Below, piece after piece: positions 7,854-18,366 of a DNA stretch of 64,000 nt. Positions within the stretch are counted from its first letter, which is position 1; each line of letters opens with the position of its first letter. The stretch is taken from the IMG/VR virus record IMGVR_UViG_3300008261_000001, positions 1-64,000 of that record; one strand, given 5' to 3'. The position numbers and the translations under genes are program-made. Below the pieces are notes generated by a model that was given only the letters and a program-made list of their open reading frames with translations, ran no database searches and had not been told where the DNA came from. Source of the DNA: a virus.

Positions 7854-8892
7854 CAACTTACACCGAGCTATACGGACAGGTGGGGTAGGACTAACTCTTT
7901 CCATTCAAGGGGGTAGGTCTTTTAGTTTTCGTTTACCCTCTGTAGACGATTACGAAAAGAGCAAAGACTTTGGTGGATCTGTCCATGAACAGAACTCTTA
8001 TCTGTTGGCTTCCTCGCTCGTTGAGGTGGGTGGTTTTTCAGTACCCCATAACCTCTTATTGGATAAGATAGAGTTTATCCAAAACCTATCTGTGTCTCTA
8101 CATAGGCGGATGGTTTACGCTTTAAGCCATTACATATCTACGAGCATAGATCACGAGCGGTACTTCGAGGGGTTCTGTTACGAGAATATCTCTCGAAACC
8201 TATGGTTCCAATGGAAACAATCACAACAACTTGGATATCCATTACCGCATAGGGACTATCCATTAACACCACTACAGACAAACTGGGTAGCTTATAATGT
8301 TATGGAGGACGAGCGTGAGCGGATAAACCACTCATGGTCTCACTCTTTTTTTGTCGCGAGTAGCATGAACCCAAAGGGTGTCGAAAAGGTACGACAAAAG
8401 TGGGAGGAGTCTGAGAAAAAAGAGAGGGAGTATAGAGAGAAAGTTAGGGAGGCTTGTCGTAAAGGAGACACCTTAACGGATAAGGCGAGGGATAAGATCC
8501 GTAATGAGAAATCTGTAGAGGACTTACAGAAGGAATATCACGCATGGGTGGCTGGAGAAGAAGACGAACACGACAGACTCGTTAACCAATACAAAAACTG
8601 GGTGCAAGGGCAAATCCAACAAAGGGGCAATGCGGAGCGTCTAGCTCAACACAACGCACAAAAAGACGAGTTATTGCAGGCACTGCAAGCTAGTTCTTCT
8701 ATGAGTTCACCGATAAGAACTCTCTCTGATGATGAAGTCGCTCGTATCTCAGCACAAAAGAACCAAAACCGAGGGGTTATGAATGAGTTATCCGATTACG
8801 ACCGAAAGGTAACTCAAATCTTAAACCCCAAGTTTACAGACGAGCCACCACCATCATTGATGGAACAAATCGCTAACCGCAAGGTCACTTAG
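7840..8892 (+). CDS. Putative tail assembly protein, second chaperone-like gene
   Basis: 350 aa. The first 150 residues are globular and aromatic (RNLWFQWKQS, NWVAYNVMEDERERINHSW); residues 180-350 are highly charged with long predicted helices. It starts inside the preceding gene (ATG 7840) and ends 10 bp before the tape measure. This order, a short gene, an overlapping longer gene and then the tape measure, is typical of the two tail assembly chaperones. No fusion frameshift site is evident. A minor tail protein is the alternative. Confidence 0.5.
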   Translation: MKVYDNLHRAIRTGGVGLTLSIQGGRSFSFRLPSVDDYEKSKDFGGSVHEQNSYLLASSLVEVGGFSVPHNLLLDKIEFIQNLSVSLHRRMVYALSHYISTSIDHERYFEGFCYENISRNLWFQWKQSQQLGYPLPHRDYPLTPLQTNWVAYNVMEDERERINHSWSHSFFVASSMNPKGVEKVRQKWEESEKKEREYREKVREACRKGDTLTDKARDKIRNEKSVEDLQKEYHAWVAGEEDEHDRLVNQYKNWVQGQIQQRGNAERLAQHNAQKDELLQALQASSSMSSPIRTLSDDEVARISAQKNQNRGVMNELSDYDRKVTQILNPKFTDEPPPSLMEQIANRKVT

Positions 8893-8902
8893 GGGTAAAT
8901 AA

Positions 8903-11900
8903 ATGGCAAGCCCAATAGCAGACTTTAAAAAGATTATAGAGGATTTTGGACAGCTAGAGGGCAAAGACTACTTTAAAGGCTCTGTACGCTCAGTTAAAGA
9001 ACTCAGCAAGCAAATAGAGTCCGCACGATCCGCCACCACGGAGATGTTTAAAAAGAACCTCGTCTACACCACAACTCAGTTAGACAAGGTCACTCGCTCT
9101 ATCGAGGCTTCTGCTCAAGAGCAAGTTTCCATTATGAGGACGAACTTACAAGCTCTACAAAAAGCCCAAGAGGAACAGAACCAAGCAGAAGTGTCCCGTC
9201 TAGAAGCCGTTATGCGTGAAACACAAGCACGATATGACGCTATGAACAAACAACAAGAGGCGGAGCTTGGTCGAGCCTTACGGTTTTATAAACAAAACGA
9301 GAAAGCGTATGAGGCACAACAAGAACTCTTAAAGTCACGAAAAGAAAAAGTCGAGGAGCTTGGGTACATAGGTGCTAAAGCATCTGCTGGATTGGAGGGG
9401 TTGGAGTCTGCTCTAACTGGATTCACCGAATCTTTGGGCAGTATGGACAACCTAGCCTCCAAATTTAAAGAGGGTGGGTCTGCCTTATCTAAGGGTATTT
9501 TACTGCTTCAAGCCTACACAGCTAAAAAGGCTGAAGCAGGTGGAGGAGAGGGGGGTGTATTCGGAAGTGTATCTAAAGGCTTACTGGGTTTATCCAAAGG
9601 GGTACTCGCCATCACCGCCGTCGTAGGTGGAGCAGTGGCGATATTTAAGGTTATGCAAGGGCTAGAGGAAAAAGTTAAAGGCTTCAATAAAGAACTCATT
9701 AACTCCGTGGGGGTTAATGATCTTCTCTTGGAGGGTACTGAAAACTTGGGGCAATCGCTTGATATGTGGAGAAGGGCGTTCTCGGACGCAGATTACGCCA
9801 ACGAGATGGGAATGACCCTAGACGAACTCAAGAATATCCCAGGGCAGTTAAAGTCCGCTAACCTCATCGTTAAAGACTTTGGTGGTAGCTTATCCAAAAT
9901 GAAGGACTTTATTTATGGGGCTAAGTCCGCGTCTGTATCTTTGGGTGTCTCTTTCGAGTCTGCTCTAGAACGCTCTCAGTACTTTAAAGAGGAGCTAGGC
10001 ATTATCGCTCAGTCAGGTGATATGTTATCCAAGCTCACCGAAGAGTTCGCCAACATAAGGGATATGGCTGTTCAGTCTGGTTACTCCACCGAGGGCTTTT
10101 ATCAAAAGATAAAGGGACTCGTAGATGGAATGGATAACATGAACAACCGCGTTGAAGAAGCAGGTAAGCTCCTTATCAGCTTCACCCGCGTCTTGGGGGC
10201 TAAGGGTGCCAACGCTTTCCTTTCGGCTATGGGGCAAGGACTAGGGGGGGAAGGATACACAGACCTCATTAAACGGCAAATACTCACAGGTAGGAAAAGG
10301 ATAACTCCCATCCTTCAGTCCGAAGCCGAGTATATGCACAAGATGCTCACAAAAGACTATCAAAGCGTCTTACAAAACGACACGGCAAGGGATGCCCTCG
10401 CCAAAGCAGGTCTAGAGCAGTTTGGTACGGATATGGGGAAGGACATGAAATCCCTCCAAAAAATGACCACCGAACAACAAGAAGACTTGGTTAGCTCGTT
10501 GTTAGGGCGTAAAGAAACCGAGGGTCTAGGTAGAGAAATCCAAAAGCTCATTCTTGTTGCTAAGGGGGGTAAAGAAGGGGCAACTAGGACTGACATATCA
10601 TCCGCAGTGGGTGAGGTGGGGGCGGCAGGTAGCATCGCTCTCAAATATGCACAGCTAGAAGCTCACCTAGCAGGTAAATCCATAGACTCCATGAGCGACA
10701 TCCAAAAGCTCGCCCTTGAACAGTTTAGCGGACTATCCAAAGAGCAGATCGAGCAGTTTAGGGTTATCCAACGCAAGATGAGGGGCGACCTCAGATACGC
10801 TAGGGACTTAGCTAAGTCTGGACAACAACTGACCGAGAATCAGATGAGTCAGTTAGAGAAAATGGGGCTAAAGGTCGAAGGAGGGAAGGTTTTATCCAAA
10901 GATACGGGCAGAGAGGTCAAAACAGAGGCGGACTACCTACTCGCTCAACGCGAAGCTCTTGAGTCCATGAAAGAAGCCACAGATGCTTTTACTCAAGAGG
11001 GGCTATTACAAGAGGTTGCGGATAACACCCTTACCTCAGCGGATATGATCAATAACCACTTGGGGGAAATCCTCATGACCATATCTGGCTATGTTAACGG
11101 CATCTTCAACTTTATGGATAAAGCCACCGACTCAGAAGATAAAGTCAAACGAGAAGCCATACTAGGTGAACTCGCCAATGAAATAAGAAGTCTTAATGAG
11201 CAAAACAAAGAGGGTGGTAAAGAGATCCGTGGCATAGAGGCTCAGATGAAGCGTAAGGCTGCCGAACTTGCCAAACAAGGAATATCTACTGACGAAGACG
11301 CGGGCTATCAAGAGCTAGTCCGTCAAAGGGAACAAAAGGTTCAAGAACAAGAGAAGAGAAAAAACAGATCCGAAGTTCTTAAACGGCAGAGACAACTTAC
11401 CCGAAGTGGTGATGTAGACATAAAAGGCAAAACCGCCAGCGAAATAAAGGCTCTTGGGTTATCTACTGCCGCCTCTCAACTAGCTGGTGAGGGGCAAGAA
11501 ATAGGGCTAAGTGCAGAGACACAAGAAAAGGTCAAACAGCTTCAAGAGCTACGCACGATGGGCTTCACAAGCATAGACGAGATGATCCGCTTTGTCTTAT
11601 CCGAGCAAGTAAAAGGAACCCCAAGTAAGAGATACGATGAGGTAGCAGGTTGGCTGTCAAACAAGGGCTACGCGGTGTTCGGTGAGATGAAAGGTGGGGC
11701 AGTTACATCCACAGGTGCGAGGACAACTAAACCCTTCGAAATCGGAGTAAAAGCAGGCGGTGGAGTCTTGGTTAAGGGTGGAGATGTAGTTCATGCTCTA
11801 GAGGGTACTAGGGCTACCGCTCTCACAAAAGAAGGTGAATACGACTTAACAAAGCTCAAGGAGGATAGGGTTAGGGAGGCCCTCAAGCAAGAGGATGAGG

Positions 11901-12619
11901 GGGAGATAGCACTAAGAGCGGTCAGTGCTATCACCGGAGCATTACCTGTAATGGATTTGAGCCCAGAGGCGAAAAGAGAACGAGCTATAAGGCGTGTGGC
12001 AACAGAGGGTGAACTTGTTACTGAGAGGGGGGGTATATCCGAAGAGGCTTTGGGTGAAGCACTTAAAGTACCACCTTCGGATGTCCTAAAAGACGCAAAG
12101 CTCGAAGCCAAAGAGACAACCACTATTAATGCGGAAGTAAGAAAAGCCGAGATTGACACACAACGCGAGGCGGCTAAAAAGATCCGTGAAGACGAAAAGT
12201 CCGCTAAGAAATCTGAGCTTTTGAGTATTTTAAAGCTCGGTGCGGAGGCAAGCGATGTACAAATACAAGATGCTTTGAGGGGTAGGGGTGCAGACGCTAA
12301 CTTGATGGGGCTTGCGGCGGGAGCAGGGTTTTACATAGACCCCACAGAGGTCATAGACGCTCAAGACTTGTATGTGACGAGAAACGGAGTGTTTAGACTC
12401 GACCCTCAAGATTTGCCATCTATGATAGGTGGGGGGATGGCATTTACAAAGCCTGGGGGTGCGGTGGATCAACTCGCTCAAGGGCTAGGTGGGGCTGGGA
12501 TAAACATAGGTACGGTGACTATTCATGTAGATGGTTCTAAGTCTCCTGAGGAGACTGGCAAGGCTGTGGTGGGTGAACTCATAAAGCTCAAGAAGCGTAG
12601 AGAGGGCAAAGCCATATGA
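8903..12619 (+). CDS. Tail tape measure protein
   Basis: 1238 aa, the longest gene of the tail block. It has long coiled-coil stretches rich in Gln, Glu and Lys (residues 20-160 and 690-860), a hydrophobic Gly-rich segment around 195-255 (SKGVLAITAVVGGAVAIFKV) that could be membrane active, and a C-terminal VTIHVDGSKSPEE strand before a basic end. These are the usual traits of tape measures. With the common 1.5 angstrom per residue rule the tail would be about 185 nm. Its stop overlaps the next start (ATGACC). Confidence 0.85.
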   Translation: MASPIADFKKIIEDFGQLEGKDYFKGSVRSVKELSKQIESARSATTEMFKKNLVYTTTQLDKVTRSIEASAQEQVSIMRTNLQALQKAQEEQNQAEVSRLEAVMRETQARYDAMNKQQEAELGRALRFYKQNEKAYEAQQELLKSRKEKVEELGYIGAKASAGLEGLESALTGFTESLGSMDNLASKFKEGGSALSKGILLLQAYTAKKAEAGGGEGGVFGSVSKGLLGLSKGVLAITAVVGGAVAIFKVMQGLEEKVKGFNKELINSVGVNDLLLEGTENLGQSLDMWRRAFSDADYANEMGMTLDELKNIPGQLKSANLIVKDFGGSLSKMKDFIYGAKSASVSLGVSFESALERSQYFKEELGIIAQSGDMLSKLTEEFANIRDMAVQSGYSTEGFYQKIKGLVDGMDNMNNRVEEAGKLLISFTRVLGAKGANAFLSAMGQGLGGEGYTDLIKRQILTGRKRITPILQSEAEYMHKMLTKDYQSVLQNDTARDALAKAGLEQFGTDMGKDMKSLQKMTTEQQEDLVSSLLGRKETEGLGREIQKLILVAKGGKEGATRTDISSAVGEVGAAGSIALKYAQLEAHLAGKSIDSMSDIQKLALEQFSGLSKEQIEQFRVIQRKMRGDLRYARDLAKSGQQLTENQMSQLEKMGLKVEGGKVLSKDTGREVKTEADYLLAQREALESMKEATDAFTQEGLLQEVADNTLTSADMINNHLGEILMTISGYVNGIFNFMDKATDSEDKVKREAILGELANEIRSLNEQNKEGGKEIRGIEAQMKRKAAELAKQGISTDEDAGYQELVRQREQKVQEQEKRKNRSEVLKRQRQLTRSGDVDIKGKTASEIKALGLSTAASQLAGEGQEIGLSAETQEKVKQLQELRTMGFTSIDEMIRFVLSEQVKGTPSKRYDEVAGWLSNKGYAVFGEMKGGAVTSTGARTTKPFEIGVKAGGGVLVKGGDVVHALEGTRATALTKEGEYDLTKLKEDRVREALKQEDEGEIALRAVSAITGALPVMDLSPEAKRERAIRRVATEGELVTERGGISEEALGEALKVPPSDVLKDAKLEAKETTTINAEVRKAEIDTQREAAKKIREDEKSAKKSELLSILKLGAEASDVQIQDALRGRGADANLMGLAAGAGFYIDPTEVIDAQDLYVTRNGVFRLDPQDLPSMIGGGMAFTKPGGAVDQLAQGLGGAGINIGTVTIHVDGSKSPEETGKAVVGELIKLKKRREGKAI

Positions 12620-13236
12620 CCGCTATGATTAAATCACCTGTAACTCTCCAAAAGGGCGAGGCTGGACTAGGTATCCGTCCTTTTGTGTTCGACATCATTG
12701 CACCTGATGGGGTGACCTCGCTTTTACCCGACAACCTTAAGATGGTGCTCCATGTGAACCCATCTGGACTAGATTTCTCGTACAGCAAAATCGTCAGTAG
12801 AGATCAGACCATGATGGGTTGGGTGGAAAGTTATTTCGGTGATGCTGTGGTGACGGTGAATCTAGAGAACGCAAGTGGTGCGTTCATAAGACCTTACACG
12901 GGCTTGTCTGCGATCACAGGACCTGTAGGTGTAAATGGCACTAGCTTTGGGACAAGTATTGGGGGTACACGCAGAGATACAATCACCTACGATAAGTACT
13001 TGGACAGCCTTGCGTTGTTTCACAATAACGGCTCCATCTATGATGACATGGGCAATGTGGCTCTACAAGGTCGGATAAAGATGAGTTTCGATGGGGGGAC
13101 TTGGTTTGGGTGGTTTCAGAGCTTCAGTGTGACAGAGAACGCAGACAGCCCTTATCAGTTCAAGAGTTCTCTGACCATGCAAGTGGAACGCGAGACACAT
13201 GGCATAAGAACCCAAAATGGATATCTGCCCTCGTAA
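12616..13236 (+). CDS. Tail/baseplate beta protein, paralogue of next gene
   Basis: 206 aa. Residues 45-95 read NPSGLDFSYSK ... MMGWVESYFGD ... ASGAFI. The next gene has the same series (NPISFAVNY ... YGFIFYRWGE ... LGAFI), so the two share a domain, probably a tube- or LysM-like adaptor sitting between tape measure and hub. It begins with ATG overlapping the tape measure stop and is tightly packed in the tail operon. No enzymatic motif. Confidence 0.65.
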   Translation: MTAMIKSPVTLQKGEAGLGIRPFVFDIIAPDGVTSLLPDNLKMVLHVNPSGLDFSYSKIVSRDQTMMGWVESYFGDAVVTVNLENASGAFIRPYTGLSAITGPVGVNGTSFGTSIGGTRRDTITYDKYLDSLALFHNNGSIYDDMGNVALQGRIKMSFDGGTWFGWFQSFSVTENADSPYQFKSSLTMQVERETHGIRTQNGYLPS

Positions 13237-13265
13237 AACCCCACCCACATAAGAAGGACGCTTAG

Positions 13266-14228
13266 ATGAAGGCTACTACAGGTACTGCACCCTATGTGGA
13301 TCTCTACACAACGGACGAGTTTATCCTATTTCCGGAGGACAACAATGGAACTATTCCTTTAGATCCGAACAACCAACAACAGCTTCGTTCGTTTTCTCCG
13401 TTTGTGTTATCCGTTACGCCGCCCTCGATTGGAAGGTACAGCACTAATGTGGGTACGAACCGCCCCTTTAGAAATCCAATGGGCATAACAGACAGCCAAA
13501 GGTATTCGATAAACACCAAGCAAGCTCGCCTTATCTCTCCTAATATATCTACGAGGGCGAGTACACCCATATCGAGAGGTGGGGTGGAGCCAAGCGTTCC
13601 GTATTTACAAGCAGGTGTGGTCGATAGAGATGTGGTCATAGACGCTGTGCTTCAACACCAACAGCTAAGGCAACTACCCCCCATTGTCTTCTTAATCAAC
13701 CCCATATCTTTTGCGGTCAACTACACAGATATCCAAAACTACGGAGATCAGTCCAAGTACGGATTTATCTTTTACAGATGGGGCGAGGACTTAACCAAGA
13801 TTTCAGTGACTTGTAAGCTAGGTGCTTTCATCGCTGGTAGGGAGAACCCCAATGAGGGCTTAACGAGTGATGGAAAGATGAGGGGTGTATCTGGACTTCA
13901 GTTTGTCTCTCGGAAAGACTCAGCGGGGTGGAGACAACTCATGGCTATATTGGGTGTGTACCGCAACAGCGTCACTATTGCAGATAGACTCAATCGAAGC
14001 AGGGCATACCACGACATCGGAACACAATCTATCCATTATGATGGGCAACGCTATGTGGGAAGAATGGATAGTTTCAGTTTTGGGATAAACGAGGAAAATC
14101 AGCTTGGTGGGGTGGAGTTTAGTTTTGAGTTTGTGGTGTACGAGCACTACCAAGAGGGCTTTGAGATGAAGACAAGCCTATCCCCCATGTATCCACCAAG
14201 TGCATCTGGATTTGGAGGTGCTTTATGA
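13266..14228 (+). CDS. Tail/baseplate beta protein, larger paralogue
   Basis: 320 aa with AAGGA before the ATG. An N-terminal 120-residue extension rich in Pro, Asn and Ser leads to the shared domain (NPISFAVNY at about 155, then YGFIFYRWGEDL, then LGAFI). A C-terminal strand (YVGRMDSFSFGINE ... FSFEFVVYEHY) also matches the previous protein's end (WFGWFQSFSVTENADSPYQFKSSLTMQ). The stop overlaps the following ATG (TATGAG). Likely a wedge or hub-proximal baseplate component. Confidence 0.65.
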   Translation: MKATTGTAPYVDLYTTDEFILFPEDNNGTIPLDPNNQQQLRSFSPFVLSVTPPSIGRYSTNVGTNRPFRNPMGITDSQRYSINTKQARLISPNISTRASTPISRGGVEPSVPYLQAGVVDRDVVIDAVLQHQQLRQLPPIVFLINPISFAVNYTDIQNYGDQSKYGFIFYRWGEDLTKISVTCKLGAFIAGRENPNEGLTSDGKMRGVSGLQFVSRKDSAGWRQLMAILGVYRNSVTIADRLNRSRAYHDIGTQSIHYDGQRYVGRMDSFSFGINEENQLGGVEFSFEFVVYEHYQEGFEMKTSLSPMYPPSASGFGGAL

Positions 14229-17200
14229 GAATAGAGAATAGACCCTACGCAGGAAACTGGACCTCCGACATAAAGAACAAGTACAGACGAGTTAGGTCGT
14301 GGACTCCAGATGTTATCGTTCAGTTCAATGGAGACACGGCAATACCTGGCTGTAATGAGTGTAAAAATAGGATAGATTTCCAAGCCTTTATCACGAGCGT
14401 CAGCGTGGGTGCAGGAGTCACAGCGAACTCGAATAGCTGTAGCATATCTGCCGTTATCCCTAGAGCATATGGAGACAGCGTTTTTAAAGATGGTGAGTTT
14501 ATCCTTCAGCCAGGGGTAGAGGTTAATGTTTTCTACAGAGGGTTCTTCAAGACGAGCGAGCTATTGGGTGCAGGAGACACCCTCAATCTTAACGACGAAG
14601 AAGTAGACTTATCCAAAGTCGAGATGAGACCCTACTACCCAGTGTTTCATGGGGTGTTGAGCGGTGTAGATGTGGATTCGACCCTACAAGGGTCTTACAG
14701 CATAAGCATGACTTGTAAGGCGTTATTGGCATTTTGGGAAAACCAACAAGTCAACACCAACGCTGGATTCTTAGCGGCTCAACCTACGGAGTCTAAAGGC
14801 AGTATTCAGCTAACGGGTCATAAATACACCGACATGACCCCGCATCAGATTATTTACGACTTGTATTTGGACTCCGGTGGGTCGGCTCAAGGTACAGGAT
14901 TCGTCTTACAGAAATCGGATAACCTCAAAGCCAAAGCGGTCACTGGTCAGCAGTTCTTTTCACTCGCCCTTAGATATTGGGAAAACCGATTCGAAAATGG
15001 CTTATATGGCTTAAGGATGTACGGAGTCTCAGGTAGGCTTTACTCAGCCACAGAGACGGCTCTCTTATCCGATGTGTCAGTTAAAGGAAAAAAGAACGAG
15101 TTTATCTCGGTCATAAAAGAAGCTCTACAACCTAATGCTCAAGAAAAACCAAGCCTCATGCTCAAACGCTTTATGGAAGCTGGGCTTGTGCAGTATGACG
15201 CTAAGGGGAATGTCCTCAGACTTCCCGACCTTCAGTTCCTTGCTCAAGCCGCCGAGGACGATAGAGGTGGAGGTGTCAATGTAAGGGCGTTAAAGGAGTT
15301 CATCACCGACATAGGGGCATTAGGGCAAGTGAGCCTATTCGAGTCGTCTTTCACCTCTAAGCTGTCTCTCGCTCAAACAGTAGCGGAAAAGTGCGGATAC
15401 GAGTTCTTTCAAGACCTCGATGGGGACTTGGTTTTCAAACCTCCCATGTACAACCTCGACACATCGGATAACCGCGTCTATCGGATACAACGCGAGGACA
15501 TATTGTCGATCAGCTTCGGTGTGACTGAGCCAGAAGCCACATACATCGTGTGTAAAGGTGGACCGTTTAGAAATCTATCGGGCGTGATCGACTCTGGTGA
15601 GTGGGGCGTAAAAGGGACTTATGTGGACTATCACCTTGTGGCTAAGTTCGGTTGGAAAGAACACTCGTTCGACACCACCTTTTACAACACCAAAAGGCAA
15701 GCCTATTATGCCGCTGTCGTGGAGCTAGACCGCATAAACAAAGGCATGAACACCTGTAGCGTGTCCATACCCATGCGACCAGAAATCAAGCCAGGTTATC
15801 CAATATACATAGAGCATATAGACTGTTTCTACTATGTAGAGAGCGTAAGCCACTCGTTCAGCTATGGTTCGAGTGCCACCACCTCTTTAACGCTCACTTG
15901 TAGGCGTAAGAAGTTCATCCCTCCAGGGGACGCGGATGTTGACTACGCTCAAGACCCAGCTCGCTCCGTGGACTTGGGCAGAACCGACCTCCCCAAGAAA
16001 TACATCTACAAGCGAGTCAAGTTATCCAATGACCTCGGTGACTCCTATGAGACTCGTAAGATAGCTGGATTTCCAAATGTTGTTATGGCTCTCGACCCTA
16101 CGAAGATCGACCCAGGGTTCTTGACCTTCTCGATAGATTTCCAAAACATCGGTGGGCTTGGCACTAAAGAGCGAGAAGCCTATCGCAACAATCTCCTCAT
16201 AGAAGCGAAACGCCTTAAAATCCTTGAGATTGGCGATGGCGGTAGCTTGTTTGAAGGTCCGTGGGTGTTAAATCTACCCGATCCAAAAAACCCTAACGGA
16301 GAACCCATCAAAGGAAATCTCAATCTAGACGCTGTGGGTACGACTACGGTGTCTAGGGACAAGAAGGGCATTGTGGTCACTCGTAAGGGAGAGGTACAAA
16401 CAAGAAGGGTATCCAAAAAAGATGGTGTGGTGATAGCGGGAGAGTCTCAGCTTGAGCTTGCCTCAGTTAAGCGTCAACAAGCGAGCCTAAGTGCCGCCAA
16501 GCTCGCCTCTCAAGGTCAAAGGGGTAAGGCTCAGTCCAACGCAGACAGAGAAGAGGCACAACAAGAGTTCGAGCGTACTATCCAATCTTTAAGGGGTAAT
16601 GCGGAGACAGGGTTCACGATAGTGGACTTGCTAACGGCTGTTAAAGAGGCGAGGTATTCAACAAGCGACAATAACTCCATAGAGGCAGGCAGTACTGCCA
16701 ATATCCTTCGTCTGCTTCAAAATAAGAAAGCGTCCTTTGGCCCACAGCTACCTGGCTATTACAGATACTACTCGTCTTCACATCCTGCGTCGGAACACCA
16801 AGCACCTGACATTATGGATGCGAGGGTAGATGATGGACAACCCAAACTCACGCTCACAGAGGGGCGTATAGATGACACCGATGTCAATATGGTCTTCAGC
16901 GAGGGCGGAGGAGACTCGGTGTACTATGGACAAGGACTTATCCAAAGGGGCTTGCTTACACGCACTCAGTATTCGAACGACTTTGGCATAGTGCCGACCA
17001 AAGACATTCTGACCCTTGCCTTTCAAAAGCACGGAACGCTACAGAAAAGGAAAGTCACAACCACGACTGCTAAAGCATCAGGTTGGGGTAATATGGGTGC
17101 TACCTTTTGGAATGGATTATTCTCGGCAATCACAGCGAGTTTTAGCAAAGCTATCCAATCCAAGAAGGGGTCTATAAGTGCTAGGGTATTGGCGGACTCT

Positions 17201-18361
17201 TTCTTTGTGGATAACTGGAGTTCGGCTTTCTTTAATAAAAGCCTCCCCTCCAAAATGTTCATAAAAGCAGGTTCTATCGCTTACGCTGAAACGGATAACA
17301 TAACACTCGCTGAGTTATCTGTTTTGATAAGAAATCTCAGGGGTTCTTTGATAGGGCTTCACAGAGTACAGAAACCTAACTATTACATAGAGAGTTTTGA
17401 TCCAGTGGTGGCATTGAGCGGAACGATGGCGGATTTGAGGACAAGCATAAAGAACGCGGATAGGTTCTTCCCTTCAGCTTCAGTTAGCAAAACAACGGTG
17501 GAGAAGGAAACTTGGTCTAAAGACACCTTCGTGTCCCCCATATTCCCCATCTCAGACGAGAAGGGGTTTGAGGTATTCGGTGCGTATCAATACGGGAGGG
17601 GATTGGATATCTCTAGTGGTGGTTCATTCGATCAGTTATTGGTGCAAGACCCAACGAGGGTGTTCTCTGCTAAAGACCTTCAGTCGTTTGTATTGGAAAA
17701 TAACGGCACAGTGGAGGGCAGTAAGGAGATCCGAGGGAAGTTAATATCTGAGAAGCTCGAGCAGATAGAGCGAGCAGGGCGTTTGGACTTGATAGACGAG
17801 ATAGCTTCATCAAGAGGGCTTAGGCGTGGTGACTTAGTGGGGGATGTTAAAAGTGAGGTATTGAACAAGATTATGACGACCTTAGACGAGCAAGTCATAA
17901 CGAATGTTCCCAAGCGTTTGGGTGAGATAAATCCTCCTTCGAGGGGGGATGCGATGTGTAAGTGCAAGGCACAAAGCACAGACCTAGAACTACTCGCCCT
18001 TGCTTCGGATACTTCAAACTTTGTGAGCGTGGGGTCTGCTATCAAGACGGAAATGGACATTGTGAACAACATAGCAAGTGGGATAGCGAATAAGGGGGTA
18101 GATCACAACACACATCAGTCGGCATTGAGGCATGACTTAGATGGAGCTGGCGGTGAGGGTAGCTTTAAGAGATTGTCGGATGCTTTTGGAAAGCTAGGCG
18201 ATACAGTAGCGGAGGACTATGAGAACCTTGTTGGTGCAATAGACGCAAGCGTAGGTGTATTGGATAACACATTGGATAAGTTGGTAGAGAGGGCGGGGGA
18301 GATAGGGACAACGGATAAAGAACGCATGGACTCAGCCAAGAAGCTGAGAGGAAGGGGCTAA
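14225..18361 (+). CDS. Baseplate hub protein (gp27/gpD-like) with long C-terminal extension
   Basis: 1378 aa. Residues 1-560 look like a phage hub: beta domains around VNVFYRGFF and VFHGVLSGVDVDSTLQGSYS, then AEKCGYEFFQDLDGDLVFKPP near residue 405 followed by a Tyr/Asp-rich helical linker, the arrangement of gp27/gpD hubs that hold the spike. Residues 650-1378 have no recognised fold; they include coiled-coil-like, Gln-rich stretches, one MCKCKAQ site, and a SSSHPASEHQAPDIMD segment. The spike gene follows 5 bp later. The hub assignment is fairly secure; the role of the extension is unknown. Confidence 0.7.
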   Translation: MRIENRPYAGNWTSDIKNKYRRVRSWTPDVIVQFNGDTAIPGCNECKNRIDFQAFITSVSVGAGVTANSNSCSISAVIPRAYGDSVFKDGEFILQPGVEVNVFYRGFFKTSELLGAGDTLNLNDEEVDLSKVEMRPYYPVFHGVLSGVDVDSTLQGSYSISMTCKALLAFWENQQVNTNAGFLAAQPTESKGSIQLTGHKYTDMTPHQIIYDLYLDSGGSAQGTGFVLQKSDNLKAKAVTGQQFFSLALRYWENRFENGLYGLRMYGVSGRLYSATETALLSDVSVKGKKNEFISVIKEALQPNAQEKPSLMLKRFMEAGLVQYDAKGNVLRLPDLQFLAQAAEDDRGGGVNVRALKEFITDIGALGQVSLFESSFTSKLSLAQTVAEKCGYEFFQDLDGDLVFKPPMYNLDTSDNRVYRIQREDILSISFGVTEPEATYIVCKGGPFRNLSGVIDSGEWGVKGTYVDYHLVAKFGWKEHSFDTTFYNTKRQAYYAAVVELDRINKGMNTCSVSIPMRPEIKPGYPIYIEHIDCFYYVESVSHSFSYGSSATTSLTLTCRRKKFIPPGDADVDYAQDPARSVDLGRTDLPKKYIYKRVKLSNDLGDSYETRKIAGFPNVVMALDPTKIDPGFLTFSIDFQNIGGLGTKEREAYRNNLLIEAKRLKILEIGDGGSLFEGPWVLNLPDPKNPNGEPIKGNLNLDAVGTTTVSRDKKGIVVTRKGEVQTRRVSKKDGVVIAGESQLELASVKRQQASLSAAKLASQGQRGKAQSNADREEAQQEFERTIQSLRGNAETGFTIVDLLTAVKEARYSTSDNNSIEAGSTANILRLLQNKKASFGPQLPGYYRYYSSSHPASEHQAPDIMDARVDDGQPKLTLTEGRIDDTDVNMVFSEGGGDSVYYGQGLIQRGLLTRTQYSNDFGIVPTKDILTLAFQKHGTLQKRKVTTTTAKASGWGNMGATFWNGLFSAITASFSKAIQSKKGSISARVLADSFFVDNWSSAFFNKSLPSKMFIKAGSIAYAETDNITLAELSVLIRNLRGSLIGLHRVQKPNYYIESFDPVVALSGTMADLRTSIKNADRFFPSASVSKTTVEKETWSKDTFVSPIFPISDEKGFEVFGAYQYGRGLDISSGGSFDQLLVQDPTRVFSAKDLQSFVLENNGTVEGSKEIRGKLISEKLEQIERAGRLDLIDEIASSRGLRRGDLVGDVKSEVLNKIMTTLDEQVITNVPKRLGEINPPSRGDAMCKCKAQSTDLELLALASDTSNFVSVGSAIKTEMDIVNNIASGIANKGVDHNTHQSALRHDLDGAGGEGSFKRLSDAFGKLGDTVAEDYENLVGAIDASVGVLDNTLDKLVERAGEIGTTDKERMDSAKKLRGRG

Positions 18362-18366
18362 GGGTT

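Noticed and set aside
7308-8892. A -1 programmed frameshift joining the two chaperone-like genes
   Set aside because: The second gene is in the +1 frame relative to the first and has its own ATG; no slippery heptamer was recognised in the overlap.
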